Assembly (NCBI RefSeq): GCF_002303985.1
Contig: NW_019167982.1
Coordinates: 15,662,102 to 15,726,101, forward strand
From: Durio zibethinus
Taxonomy: Eukaryota; Streptophyta; Magnoliopsida; Malvales; Malvaceae
Length of the DNA stretch: 64,000 nucleotides
Reading direction: 5' to 3'
Shown: positions 23,338 to 35,989 of the stretch, piece after piece
How positions within the stretch are numbered: the stretch's first letter is position 1
How the letters are laid out: each line of letters begins with the position of its first letter
Notes under the pieces: generated by a model
Seen by the model: the letters and a program-made list of their open reading frames with translations, nothing else
Told to the model about the DNA's origin: nothing
Database searches by the model: none
Program-made: the position numbers and the translations under genes

Positions 23338-25382
23338 TATCATAATGTATCAGTCTAAAAATTCGATCGCTAGACGTAAAAATTTAGAATCATGAAAACA
23401 TGGGGAGTCGTCACAAATCTATTTTATAGTGTAATTAGCCACCTAAAAATTTTTTTTTTAATAAAATAATAAAACAAGTTTAAAATTTATTAAAAAGATA
23501 ATTTTGGTCTACGAAACAGGATTTGATTCAAGAGTCTATTACACATAGGGAAAGGTTAGTACCCCCTCAGCGCCCATAAAATTAGTACCAATTAATCATG
23601 TGTTATTTATAACTTTGGACAAAAATAATTTTTTTATAAGAAATTTAATTATAATTCCCTTCATTTTTAAGAAATAAAATTATTAAAACTCCTTATTTAG
23701 AAATGTCATGAAAATCTTTAAATTTAAGAAATACTTTAAAATTTTCCAATATAAAGGTAAAATTCGAAGATAATCCTTTATATCTAAGATTTATCACAAT
23801 ATTTTCTTTAAAATAAAAATAATATTTTTTTGAAAATGATAATTATTGGTGACTCTCCAACACTAAGGCATAATACCAAAAATATTTTTCGAAATACTGC
23901 TTTAAATTTATTTTAAATCCATTTTTTAAATAATATTTTTTCATAAAAAGATATTTATGTAGAGAAAAAATGATGCTATAATTAAGCAACAATTAAAAAT
24001 ATAAGCATGTGAATTTAGGATTTTAAAATCCCAATTTTAGTTTTTATTCTTTATTTAATTTTTTATTTTAAAATTTACGAAATTATATGAAAATTCTTGA
24101 TAAAATAAATTTTCTGAATATCCCACTATCTAGGAGATATTCAGGAAGAAATTACTTCACAAAAGATTTTCATACAAATCCTTAAGAATTTAGGACTTTT
24201 GGCAGTTGCGAGACTTTTGAGCTTAGGTTTTCACTTAAGGTTTGAACTATGATTTTGGGATTTTGCTTAGAGTTTAAGGTCTCATTTAGGGCTTTAGTTT
24301 CACCTAAGATTTCGAGTTTCACTTAGGATTTCGAGTCTCACCTAAGGTTTAGGGTTTCGTTTAAACATTTCATTTAGGGTTTCATTTAAGGGCTTTAGTT
24401 TAGGTTTTCATTTTAGGATTTAGGGTTTTGTTTCACAAATTTATGAACTTCTCCAAAAATCTCCAATATTTAGGCAGACTTTTGAAGTAAACTCATTTTT
24501 TATGATTCCCAAAAATTATTATTTATATTTTTTATGTATTATCCTTTTTATTAAAATTTATTAAAATTATTTATTTATCTTTTATTATTTAATAATTCCC
24601 AAACACCTAGGCGGAATTAGATTTTCTTAAATTCTGATTTTGAATTCCTTCCAATATCTAGGCATGGTTTTCAAAATTTTACTTTTATCATATTTTTATT
24701 TTTTATATATTTATTATTTATTATTTTTTTATTTTTGAGAAACATGATTGAATTAATAAATTTAAAAGGCATAGAGAACAAATTACATCTAAATAAAATG
24801 TGGGAAATTAAATTATAAAACTAAAATAATCATGTATTGGTAACAATAATAATAATAATACCAATAATAATGCAAAAACTATTGAAACATTTATATGATT
24901 TGAATTTTTTATTAAGATTTATATTATTTGGATTTTTTATGTTTATTATTCATTATTCCTTTATTCTTTCCTTCCTTTTTTTTAAAAAAAAAAAATCTCT
25001 TTAAACAATATATGGTTACATGAATGGCCTTTATGTCCAAATTGCGAACATAATCCACATGCAAAGAGACTACATAGATAGAATGTAGCTCGATACTTTT
25101 ATAAGTGCCAAACCAAAAAAATATGAAGGAACAAAAACAAACATACCTTTGTTATTTCTAATTTCTCTTTTCCTTGGTATAAAAGTTAATTATTTTTAGA
25201 TATGGAAACATAGTCTGCTATTGTTGAATGCTATTACCACTTCTCTTTTTATTTCTTCGGCTAATTTCCTTGCTGATACTATTTTTTACTTCCTAATTTT
25301 TGCTCTATTTGCTTTCTTTGTTGCTTCCATGACCATCCCTGCCGCTGCCACCCCTATTTCTAGTCACTTTCTTCTCCAAGTT

Positions 25383-25600
25383 CACTACATGAAAATGAAG
25401 ATTTAGTAGCTATTTTTTAGGAACGTTTTTAAATAAATGCCATAAAATTTTGTGTTTTTATAAGGTTAGTGGCTTTTTTTTTATAAAATGCCACTAAATT
25501 CTTATATAGTGGTGTTTGGATTTAAAATGCCACTAAAAATATATTTTTTGTGGTGTTTATTATCCCAAAGGCCACTATATACTTTGACTTTTATAAATTT
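25383..25600. repeat. Left subterminal repeats and terminal inverted repeat of the CACTA element
   Basis: The terminal CACTACATGAAAATG is followed by TTAGTGGC, ATGCCACTAA, TAGTGGTGTTT and ATGCCACTAAAA motifs in alternating orientation, mirroring the right end. Confidence 0.85.
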
Positions 25601-25929
25601 CACAACATTTTATAATGTAAACGTTGCTAATTATAAATCTAAATAAAACTCAAAGGGCATTTGGTTTAAGGAAATCCATACATTTTCTCCTGGAATCTTA
25701 CTATTGGGTATTTGATTCCATGTTTGGTTCAGGATAATATGATTTAGGAGAAAACTTATAGATTCCCAAAAGTATCCAAAGTCCTAAAATTAAAAACTTA
25801 CCTGTGGTATTCTAGGATTCCAGAGGAGAAAGTAGCATTATTTTCAAATTTGATTTGACTAAACAATTATAAAATAGCCATTACCATTTTGAAAAGCATG
25901 TTTGAAAATGAATGCAAGTCATAGTAGGT

Positions 25930-26850
25930 ATTGCTGGTAAAATTTTTAGTTTATATATGGCATTTGGCATGAAAAATGCCTTGAATAATTGTTTAAAAAA
26001 TTGAATGAGATTATTCACGGTGTTTTTCGCTAAAATTGCCTTGAATAATCCCATTCTATTTTTTATTGGGGATTATGCAAGGTGTTTTTGCCTACAGAAT
26101 GCCTTGAATAATCTTTTGCAAAAAATTAAATGGGATTATTTAAGACGTTTTCTGGCTAAAATACATTCAATAATCCCCTTCAATTTTTATGATGGGGTTA
26201 TTCAAGGTGTTTTTGGCTTGCCATTATTTTTTGGATTATTCAAGGTGTTTTTGGCTAGAACCGCCTTGAATAATCCCTTACAAAAATTTGAACCGGGTTA
26301 TTCAAGTTGTTTTTGGGCAAAAACGTCTTGAATAATCCCTTTCAATTTTTATAAAGGGATTATTCAAAGATTTTTAGCCAAAAATACCTTAAATAATCCC
26401 TTTCAATTTTTTATTAGGGATTATTCAAGGCATTTTTACCTTGCTAAAAACACTAAAATAGCTCAGTTGGTTAAAGCATACAGTTATTAACCATAAGCTC
26501 ATAGGTTTAATCCATCCCTTTAGCATTTTGAGGGTTTTACAATGTGTTTTTTTGTTTAAAAAATGCCTTAAATAATCTATTGCAAAACCCTCAAAACGCT
26601 AGAGGAATGGATTATTTAAGGTGTTTTTGGTCAAAAATACCTTGGATAATCCAAAAAAAAAGGGTAAGGGATTATTCAAGGCTTTTTTTGCCAGAAACTA
26701 CTTGAATAATCCCCTCATAAACATTGAAAAAGATTATTAAAGGCATTTTTGGCCAAAAACACCTTGAATAACCCCATTCAATTTTTTGGAAGGGATTATT
26801 CAAGGTGATTTCTAGGTAAAAATGCCTTCAATAATCTCCAATAAAAATTA
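25930..26850. repeat. Foldback (palindromic) tandem array inside the CACTA element
   Basis: A unit of about 90 bp pairs GGGATTATTCAAGGTGTTTT with its near-complement CCTTGAATAATCCC, separated by a short GGCCAAAAAC-type loop and joined by AATTGAA-like spacers. About ten half-units are visible. Single strands would form a row of hairpins. An inner 35-base inverted repeat (26507-26543 with 26579-26611, core TTTTGAGGGTTTT) overlaps the 3' end of the tRNA relic. Confidence 0.85.
26452..26525 (+). pseudogene. tRNA-Asn-derived relic
   Basis: The 74 bases align over their full length with plant tRNA-Asn. The A-box region TAGCTCAGTTGGTTAAAGC is almost perfect and the anticodon stem-loop reads TTATTAACCATAA. 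The anticodon position has changed from GTT to ATT, the B-box reads GGTTTAATCC instead of GGTTCGA/AATCC, and the acceptor stem no longer pairs fully (ACTAAAA with TTTAGCA). It is therefore not expected to function. It sits within the foldback array of the CACTA element, so it was captured or inserted there. Confidence 0.75.
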
Positions 26851-28379
26851 GAAAAAAAAAGAATTTTTTCTGAAAAACTTGAAATTGAATGTTGAATTTA
26901 GTTACAAACAAGAATGAAATTTTATGTTTATTTTTTTTACAATAGAATATTTTTTAAATTACTAAAAAATTGTTACTTGTTAACATGAATTTGTTGATTC
27001 ATTCAAGATATCCTTAGGAAACCATTCTAAAATGGTCTATTATATTTTAAATGTAATTTTGGTATCAAATAAGCTTTTGTAAGACCTCTTTTTGGATCCG
27101 CATCACTTTTTTACAAACTACAATGTACAAGTATTTTTAACTCAATTTTACTTTTTTTACTATTTATTTTTTGTCTTTATTTACTGGTAATTTAATGAGA
27201 TTATTATTAAGTTATGTAAACTGAAACATGTATTAGATATTTACCTGGACTTATAAATCCCTGAATGACAAAATGTTCATAAAAAAGACATTGTTAAATG
27301 CTTTTAAGCTTTATCCCTCATCAAAGGACAAATGGGTGTTTATGATGTTTGTAGTTTACAAGTTTTATGCATTGTCTATTTGTCATTGCTATTGTTTCTC
27401 AGTAGAAGCTTATTTTTTTACTAAAGTTATTGATATGGGATTTCTTTTTCCTTATGTAGCCAATGCTACCAATTGCCAAAACTAGCAATCATGTTTACAA
27501 ACAAACGTGTGCAGAGACTAGCATGTATATGCATGGTTGGTAGTGGGCATGTGCTTATCTTTTTGATTTCATGTTAATGTTACATGTTACCATATTCAAT
27601 TGGATTATTAAGTATTTTTCTTCAATTTCTAGACCATTCCAATATCTACTATTTTCATCTAATGTATGTCATAACTTGAACTTTACATCTTTAATTTAAA
27701 AGGAAATAGGTAAAACTTTGGAGGGTTCTTGTAAAGTACTTTGCATTTCTACTTATGAAGTGGAAGGAATGGCAAAAAGAGACTAGGAAAAGACATTTTT
27801 GCATTTCAAAATGTCAGTATGCTTCATATAAAAAAAATGTTAGTATATCGATGAATATATTTTGTTTATACTTTATTGTTACCTAAAACTTTCTTATCTC
27901 ATCTAGGCATTTATTTTGTTTGTTTTTCCATATTATGGTGTTTGATGAAACAACGTAATCATACTTAAAAGGATTCATTGTGCATGAAAACTATCAACAA
28001 CAGAAGATAGAGAACCAAAAAAAGACATCTATAGTCATTATGAATACTGCAAGGTAAAGTATTTGCCACATACTTAACCTTCCTCTGTTATACTGTAGGT
28101 TTTTAGATTTATGAATATTCGATTAAAATTTGTTTAACTTTTTTATTGATGTTATCTCTATTCCTTTTTTGCATTGTTTAAAAAACATGATATCAATGTA
28201 TGACACGTAATAAGTTCTTTTTTTTTTCATTGTAGTAGGTTATCCCTAATATCATCTTGTTATTATTTTTTATTTAATACTTAGTATAATTAAGTATGTT
28301 ACATAGTAATAGCTACTATGGACATAGCTTTCAACAATTTATATTCTCAACAAGTCAATTTTCATGAGATATCTCTATA

Positions 28380-28608
28380 TTTAGAGAAGGATTGCAAACT
28401 ATACAATAACATTTCGAGCAAATGGAAGTAGAAAGGAAACAAGAACGTGCTAAAATTGAATAGAAGCATGCTAAAATTGAAGAAGAATGTGTTAGAATGG
28501 ACCAAGAACATGCAAGATTTCAATAGTTACATAATCGATTTGATACACTTATGAATTTTATGCAACAATAATTTCTAGGAACTAATCTAGATGGTCTACC
28601 AACTCGGG
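28380..28608 (+). pseudogene. Coiled-coil C-terminus of an En/Spm-type plant transposase, fragment
   Basis: One frame reads REGLQTIQ, then a stop, HFEQMEVERKQERAKIE, stop, KHAKIEEECVRMDQEHARFQ, stop, LHNRFDTLMNFMQQ. Charged heptads ending in a Met/Gln-rich stretch are typical of the C-terminus of the plant Ptta/En/Spm transposase family (Transposase_24). All the stops fall where Gln codons (CAA/CAG) are likely, consistent with C-to-T change. No upstream exon could be recognised with confidence. The position inside a CACTA element supports the call. Confidence 0.5.
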
Positions 28609-28979
28609 TATTATATTTAGTAACTATTTATATTTTTAATATAAAAATAGCTTATTATTAAGTGTTAAAACTTATATTGCTTTATTTAGTAGGTTCTTGA
28701 ACACATTAGTGACTAAGATGGAAAAAATCTTTCATTAAATGGTAGTGTTTCAAATCTATACAGTTATAAATTCAACATATTTAAATTTTTAAGTTAATGT
28801 ACTAAAATAATTTGAATGTTATCGTATGTATTAAACTTTGTTTTCCATCCATATTAGAACAAATTATGTATTTATAATATTTAGTTTATCAATTTAAGTT
28901 CATTTTTATTTTTTTAATATTTTTTATTTAATGATAATATCAATATTAAAATAAAATTTTTAAAAAATAAATTTCTTAA

Positions 28980-29354
28980 TTTAGCGGTGTTTATGCTTAA
29001 AAACATCACTAAATGTCAAAATGTAGTAGTGCTTTCTACTATAAACACCACTAACTTAGCGGTGTTTTATACTATAAACACCACTAAATTTAGTAGCATG
29101 TTATGATAAAAACGTCGCCAAATGCTGAATTTAGCGACATTTCTAAGAACAAATGTCGCTAAATTTAGTGGCGTTTATTTTTAAAAATGCCACTAAGTTA
29201 ACGGCATTTTTCTAAAAACATCACTATTTTCCCAACATAAGTATAGCCGAGACTCTTAGCGGTATTTTTGATAAACACCACTAATCTTTTAGTGACACTT
29301 ATAAATGCCACTAAACGTGAAAAAAATGTCACTAAAAACATAATCTCTTTAGTG
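28980..29354. repeat. Right subterminal repeats and terminal inverted repeat of the CACTA element
   Basis: About a dozen copies of a TTAGCGGTGTTT-type motif and its complement AAACACCACTAA alternate every 20-40 bases. In the family these are transposase binding sites that flank the short terminal repeat. Confidence 0.85.
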
Positions 29355-29357
29355 GTT

Positions 29358-30633
29358 CTTCCTTTTTTTCTGCTGCCTTCCCTGGTGCACATGGTTTTGT
29401 TTTTTTATTTTATTTTACTTTCTTCTACTAGTTCCTTTCACTAGCCTTTTTTATAGCTAATTTTTTGTCTTTTTCTTACGACTAGTTGGCATTTTCAAGC
29501 CTGTTTTTCTTCTTCTTCTTTTTTTATCTATGTTTCTACATCTTTTAGCATTCACTACCCTCAGTTTTCTCTTTTTTTTTTTTTGGTGCTACCAGTTTAG
29601 CTTCTCCTCTTTCTTGCTTCATTGTTTTTTGCTGTTGCCATGCCACCCTTCTTCTTTTTTTTTCTTTTTTAGGTTTTCATTTTTACTGTTGCCTTCTTTT
29701 TTTTTTTTGCCATTACTCTCTCATTTTTCTATTGTTATTTTATTTTGTGGTTTTTTTTGGATCATGCCTCTCTTTTTTTCTTTACCTGAATGCTTTTTTT
29801 TTTGTCTTTTTTTTTTACTTGCTTGTACTCCATCATTTTCTTTTAGTTCACGCCTATGAATACTCATGCCATTTCTTTATGTTTATATAGCCATTTATCA
29901 CGTTTTGCATGGTTTCTTCATAGGCCAATTTCATCCATGTTTTGTCTTTGCTTCTAGTTATAAATGTGTCATTTCTTTACTCAGCCACCTCATCTTTTCT
30001 TTCTGTTTAGAAGCCATACATTGCCACGAATTTTGCAACTATTTTTTCACGTTGCCTATCCTTCTGCATTTCCTTTACAGTTTATTTTTTGCTTATACTC
30101 CATGACATGCATACTACTTTTTTTCATGTAACTTTCCAAATGGCCTTTTTAATCCTTGGATTCAGACCTTATTTTATGGCCATCTTGAACTTGACTTAAG
30201 CCTTACTCTATAGGCTCTGATGGTTCTATAATGGGCTAAGCTCTCATCTTTTTTTTATTTTTTTTATTTTTAAATATGAAATATATTTAAGTTTTATTAT
30301 TAATTATATATGTTTTTATTTTTATTATATTTTCTATTATCTTATTTGATTTATATATTATTTTACTTTTATTTTTACTTTTTATTTAATGGCCAACAAT
30401 GGACCATTAATAGGCTTTAAGAATGGGCCTTTATTAGGCATTTTGTTAGGTCATTTAGGCATTCATTCGGGCCTATGCAATGGACCATACCATGGGGCCT
30501 CTATTGAGCCTCATTTTTGGGCATTTGAAAAATAGACCGTGTAATAGGCCCGAAAAAGTATGGTTAGGGCCCAATTGCAAACCAAGTCTGGGTCAAAGTA
30601 ATAAAATATCTTAAGTAAAATTATGTGTCTACA
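29358..30633 (-). other. U3-side part of the B 3' LTR
   Basis: Pyrimidine-rich tract (29500-29830) followed by a segment rich in GGGCCT/AGGCCC-type words (30390-30570). A long Phe-rich open frame at 29530-29859 is an artefact of the T-rich tract. No gene. Confidence 0.6.
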
Positions 30634-30648
30634 AATACCTCTCTTTGC
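30634..30648 (-). other. Polypurine tract of element B
   Basis: On the minus strand GCAAAGAGAGGTATT immediately precedes the LTR start TGTAGACACAT. Confidence 0.7.
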
Positions 30649-30746
30649 ATGTTTTTGAGGATTAGGAATAATACAAAGGCATAGATAACAATTTTGTTTG
30701 GATACTTCTTAAGAAAAAATTTTTTATTTTTTTATTTTTTTTAAGA

Positions 30747-31900
30747 TGATCAAGATTAAACCATGAATCAAAAGGTATGAATGACTAGGATTGAACTACA
30801 AGTTGAATAAAGTGACCAAGATTAAACTACAAGTCGAGTAAAGTGACCAGGATTGAACCGTGGTCAAATAAGGTGACCTCCAATATGAGCTTGCGTGCTA
30901 GTTAATTTAAGCTTTTGTGCTAGCTACATTGGGCTTAATTTTAATAAGTATTAGCTAAATTAAGTTTAAATTTGGGTTCTAGATAATCTGAGCTTAAGAT
31001 GTCTTGATGCCTGCTAATACAGTGGCTTTAAACATGGGTGCCAGTTATACTAGGTTTAAATTTGCATTGATATCAAATAATCTGAGCTTAAATTTCATTG
31101 GGTGTCAACTAATCTGGGCTTAAATTTTCATTGAGTGCCAACTAAACTAACTTAAATTTTCATTAAGTACCAGTTAAATTGACCTTAAAACTTTATTGGG
31201 TGCCAACTGAACTAGGTTTAAATTTCATTGGATGCCAGCTAAATTGGGTTTAAATTCTCATTGGGTGCTAACTAAACTAAGCTTAAATTTCATTGGGTGC
31301 TAACTAAGCTGGGCTTAAAACTTGGGCGCCAGCTAAATTAGGCTTATATTTCATTAGGTGATAGCTAAAATAGGCTTAAATTTCATCGAGTGCCAGCTAA
31401 GCTAGGCTTAAAACCTGGGTACCAGCTAAACTATGCTTAAATTTCAATAGGTGCTAAATAATTTGGGCTTAAATTTTTCTATTGGGTGCCAGATAATCTA
31501 GATTTGCATGCCAACTACACTAGGCTCAAAACATGGGTAGACTTAAATTTTTTTAGGGAATTGATAATCCCTATTAGAAATGAAATAAGTGAAATTTTTT
31601 TCTTTCAATGGATTGGATGATTCTACACCCAGAGATTTTTTGTTAATTCAAAAAGACTTTACCATTTAAAAGGGGTGGAAAGGGTTTATAATTTTTCAAC
31701 TAATCTAGGGCTACATGCCAGCTAATCTAGGTTTATGGCTTATTGATGTCAGCTAATCTAGGCTTGCATATTCATTGATGATAGTTAAATTAGGCTTGAA
31801 ACATGGGTGCTAGCTAAACTACGCTTAAGACCTCATTAGTTTCAGATAATCTGGGCTTAAAACTTGGGAGCTAGCTAAACTGGGCTTAAAATCTATCTCA
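30747..31900 (-). repeat. Tandem arrays in the 3' spacer of element B
   Basis: A short array of about four 31-37 bp units with core GACCAGGATTGAACTACAAG lies at 30747-30885. A longer array follows (30890-31540, resuming 31690-31890), with about thirty units of 30-34 bp built on GGGCTTAAATTTCATTGGG plus TGCCAGCTAAACT. The latter, reversed, is the same repeat family as 54000-54680 in element D. Confidence 0.85.
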
Positions 31901-34469
31901 AAAATTGGTAATCCTCATCAAAATGAAAAAGATGAAAATTTTCCTTTCAAATAGATTGAATGGTTCAACACACTAAGGTTTTTATTTATTCAAAAGGGTT
32001 TCTCCACCCGAAGAAGATAAAAAAGGCTTATACTTTTTCATGTAAGCTCACAAATGAAACAAAAGTTCTTCTACAAACATGAATTCCTTTAAAATTAAAC
32101 ATGTTAAATACTTTCTTTAGCCTTTGGATGTGATACTTTGATATATATCAAGGTTAACTATAAGAGCTTGAGATTTTAAAGGTTATTTAGAAATTGAAAA
32201 AGGCTGAGATTTTTGAAATCAACCCTTCTGAAACTTCTAGGACTTTGATATTTTGGATCTTTCAAAATGGTCTAGCTAATCTTTGTTCAACATCCACCTC
32301 ATTTAGTATTAGGAATGACCTTCAAGATTTTCTCTAAACTGCCCTCTTGTAAGGTTTTCACCTTAAAGCAACATTCATTTTTTGTTTTCTTTTTCCTTTT
32401 TATTTCTTTTACCTTTTCCTTTTCTTTTTTTTTTGTTTTGATGCTCACACCATACACTTAAGAATTCAAACTTATCCAAAAAAGGTTAATGATCCAAATA
32501 AAAAATTGGGTAATAAAAAAGGACTAAAAGATTCATAGGTTTCATGGTCATTTTTCTAAGAGAGACTATTCAATTTTCAAGCTTCCATGCTTAATCAAAT
32601 ATGGACATTTCATAAGACGTAACGTAGACTAAAGTGCAGGGTTTTTGAAGAAAAGAATAAACAAGCCTAAAATAAGTGTTTAAGGGTAATTAAAACAAAG
32701 GATCATTCCTTTATTTCAATGATTCACTTTGGGGTATATTTCTTTTCATTTTCTTGTGCTTTCCATTGATTCATTTCATTTCATTTTTTTTTTAATTCTT
32801 TTTTCAGTCCTCTTTCATTCTTTCATTCTTTCTTTTCTTTTTCATTTTTCATTTCTTCTTTTCTCTAAATGGATTTAAAATTTTTGGAAACTTTTATATT
32901 GGGCATTTACCCTAACACACAAATTCTATTTAAACAACACCATTCTTAACCCCCTAAATGCATTCTTTTTTACCCCATAATATGGAGGGTGATCTTTAGT
33001 TAGGATTTATTTTTGAAAGAAAATTTATCAAGCTCAAATGGGTAACAAGGAATAAATTTTTATATTTATAAAAAGATGATGAAATTGGGCCATTTATCAT
33101 TTCAAACATGATTATTAAATTACAGAATAGTACCTTTAGGAAAATAAACTTAAAGAAAAGGTTTTTCATTTCAAAAGGTTCTTTCTTTTTTTTCTCTCTC
33201 TTTTTTTTTTTAGATTATTGGCTTTCTTAGCTTTTTCTTTTGTTTTTTCCCATTTTGGTTTTTTTTCCCCTATTTCTTCTTTAAAATTTTGGATTTGTCA
33301 AGTTTTTATTTGGATTTATTTAAATTTCTTTAGTGCATAATGTCATATTTTCTTTGTCTTTTTTTTTTCTTTTTCCCTTTTTTCTCTCTATTTTGGTGTT
33401 TTTTACATGCCCCCATAACTCATACCTAAATTCACTTTGTCAATAATACATATCTTGGAAGATGACTCATTTTAATAAACCACCTTTAATTATGTTATTA
33501 CAAGAGAAGAGTTATGTGGAATGAATGAGGAAAAGATCATGTGTGATAAAGCGATTTAAGGTATCAAATGATCCAATTTACTACATAAAAAGAGAACAAA
33601 TGGGCTTATCATAACTCAATTTATCGTTAAGGGCAATGGAGTCTTTTTTTTTCTTTTCATTTTTTTGGTCAAAGTGCCCCCCAAGACACTGGGCTAAGTA
33701 AATTGTAAGATAGAAATCTAAAAAATTGATAAGTTTAAGGTCATTTTATAGGATTTAGGGCACTTTGAATTTGCAAATCTACAGCATAACATCGACATAC
33801 CAAATTATCAAATTTGAATTCTTAAAAATGTTATTTTTGCTTGATCTTCTAAGATTAAATTCTTAAAAATGTCATGTATGCCAGATCTTATAGGATTAAT
33901 TTCTTAAAAATGTCATGTATGTCTGATCTTCTAAGAATCCCAATTTTTCAATTTCAATTAACTATTTCATTATTTATTAAATCACACAGTATCAGTTAAA
34001 TGCAAGGTTTACAAATTCAAATTTATAGCTTTTGAAGGGTCATGGCTGATGAATGGGATCAACCAAATAATTTTAAAATGGGTTTAGGTATTTAAGAAAT
34101 TCATAATAACGATTGCCAACTCCTATAAGACTCAAAACTTTCTTTGTTTTTTTCATTTTTTCTTTTTTTTTAGGCAATTTTCTTTCTGTAGCATTGGTAT
34201 TTAACTATGCGAGGCTTTATTCAAATATAACATTTTCCCCTTTTTGCCATTTTCTTTGAAAGCAAACCTACAAGAATTTGAAAATATCAAATGACAATAT
34301 AAATTCGTGAAATATTATGATGTATAATGTCCATTCATTCAATGCAAACATTCAGACTTCCAAAAATTCACATCTTAATAGTGCTCTTGTAATGACATTC
34401 AAACTTATAAAAACAAAAGTTTCCCATTTGATACTTTAACTTTAGCATCATTGACCTTTAATTCCACTG
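31901..34469 (-). other. Non-coding spacer of element B where pol is expected
   Basis: No pol similarity was seen. Several blocks match the corresponding spacer of D on the opposite strand. The best are 34297-34388 with D 50839-50930 (shared AAGAGCACTATTAAGA and TTTGCATTGAATGAATGG), and about 33020-33060 with D about 52020-52060 (shared TTGTTACCCATTT). Confidence 0.6.
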
Positions 34470-35580
34470 CTATCAATCATCAAAACTACTAACCAGTTCT
34501 TTAAATTTGGCGTGATCAGTGTTAATCAAAACCTAAACTGTATTCTTAAAGGCAGTACAATCTTTTATGAAATGCATTTCAACCCTACCATGGAATTCAC
34601 ACTTAGCATTGGAATAAATACCACTTATGGTAGGGAGGTTTTCTTTATGATTTTTTACTAGCAAGGTGAAGAGCTCAACATAAGACATTGGGAATGGATG
34701 ATACATCTTGACTCTCTTTCTCTTACGATTTTATGAATGGTTTAGGTTGATTCTTTGTTCTGTGAATATTTACGGCAAAGAAACTGAAAAACACAAATGA
34801 AATGGTTAAGGAAAATTACCAACTCAAAATGTTAGTTAGGAGTAATATGATGACCATTAGGAATAGTCATTCATCAAATCTTCTTAAATCATGGTGAGGT
34901 TTCTCTCATTTCATCTTTCAACAATTACCTTTTAAACGTATTCATCGAAAATATTCCTTGCTTTTCATTATGAATTTTCACATTAGCATCCATAATTTTT
35001 TTCTTTTTATCCTATCATCGATTCTGCCTATAGCATGTAACAAATCTATAAATTTTGAAGACATATTACCAACCAACTTATCATAATAAAAGGAAGGAAG
35101 GGTATCCATAAATAAAGAATTCAACTCTCTATTAGTTAAAGATAGTCAAACTTGTTATGCAACTTTTCCATATGGTAGCATATTCTTTGTAGCTTTTATT
35201 AGGGATCTTTCTCATATTTTAAAAGGTCAATTGGTCTATAGCCAATTCCAACATGTGTTAGTATTTCTTCAAGAATGTTCATGATAAATTCTTCTAAGTA
35301 AGAATTTGGCTACTTTCTAAACTATAATACTAATTGGCTGTCACCCTAGTTAAATTTTCTTGAAAGACATAAATAAGTAGCTTTTCATCACTAGCATCCC
35401 AACCATTTTGTGATAGTATTGAACCAAATATGTCTCAGGACATCTAGTTTTATTATACTTCTTAAATGTTAGAACCTTGAACTTATGTAAAATAACCACA
35501 TCGGGAACTAGTTTGGATTCCTTTGCATCATGAGATTTACCATTACCTTTAATAGCTTGAATTCTTTTAAGAGACTATAT
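34470..35580 (-). pseudogene. gag: gag pseudogene of element B (complete capsid to zinc-knuckle-like module)
   Basis: On the minus strand the frames read LVPDVVILHKFKVLTFKKYN (about 35510-35450), RCPETYLVQYYHKMVG, DEKLLIYVFQENLTRVTANW (about 35385-35325, ending at a TAG where the family has Tyr or Trp) and KSYKEYATIWKSC. LPSFYYDKLVGNMSSKFIDL follows (about 35098-35040), then after a linker NAKCEFHGRVEMHFIKDC (about 34600-34545). These are the conserved blocks of Tat/Ogre Gag in the right order, ending in the C-x2-H...C zinc-knuckle-like motif. Stops and frameshifts break it. No protease or pol follows downstream. Confidence 0.85.
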
Positions 35581-35989
35581 CTTTTCTATTCATGTAGATT
35601 CTGTGACTCTTCCCCTTATGGGTCTAAAGCTCGGTCCGTTAGGTTGATCACTTCCTTAAGTAAAAGGTCCATCGATAATCTTCTTCATCTCTCCTATCAA
35701 ATCAATATTTTCATGATCCTTTGCAAAAATCGTAAGGATTATTTTCAAAGAAATTCTTTTTTTTAAAGCATACATGAATTGCATTCTATTGAATGGATAC
35801 ATAAATGGATGAATGAATAAATGAATGCACAAATGACAAAGTTATTTGGTGAAAAGTGTGGAAATTGGAAAAAGGGCAAGAATTAATGACAAACCATAAT
35901 TCATATATTCAAGTTCGGAAAACCAACACCAAAAAAAAAAAAAAAAACATTTCACAAACAAAAGAAATATGCAAAGCATTTCATTTTGC

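Larger units (their letters stand above)
25383..29354 (+). mobile_element. CACTA (En/Spm) DNA transposon, non-autonomous or decayed, 3972 bp
   Basis: The left end is CACTACATGAAAATGAAG and the right end, reversed, is CACTAAAGAGATTATG; both continue with TTTAGT. Both ends are flanked by the same 3-bp duplication, GTT (25380-25382 and 29355-29357), the length expected for CACTA elements. Subterminal zones (25390-25600 and 28980-29340) are packed with TAGTGGCGTTT/AACGCCACTAA-type repeats in both orientations, as is typical. The 5' LTR of B shows the uninterrupted target. The interior has only a small transposase remnant plus a foldback array, so it could not have moved by itself. Confidence 0.9.
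23338..30633 (-). repeat. 3' LTR of element B, interrupted by a CACTA element
   Basis: The LTR proper is 23338-25382 plus 29355-30633, about 3.3 kb. On the minus strand it starts TGTAGACACATAATTTTAC and ends CATTATGATA. The part 23338-25382 aligns with 38061-40030, and 29355-29690 with 40030-40377. A TTTAGGG-like tract lies at about 24230-24440. Confidence 0.75.

Noticed and set aside
26452..26525. Functional tRNA-Asn gene
   Set aside because: Anticodon GTT has become ATT, the B-box and acceptor stem are damaged, and it is buried in a foldback array.
29530..29859. Phe/Leu/Ser-rich open frame of 109 codons, and similar frames at 39829-40379
   Set aside because: They arise from T-rich LTR tracts with almost no stop-forming bases. 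No domain, and the two LTR copies do not conserve a frame.
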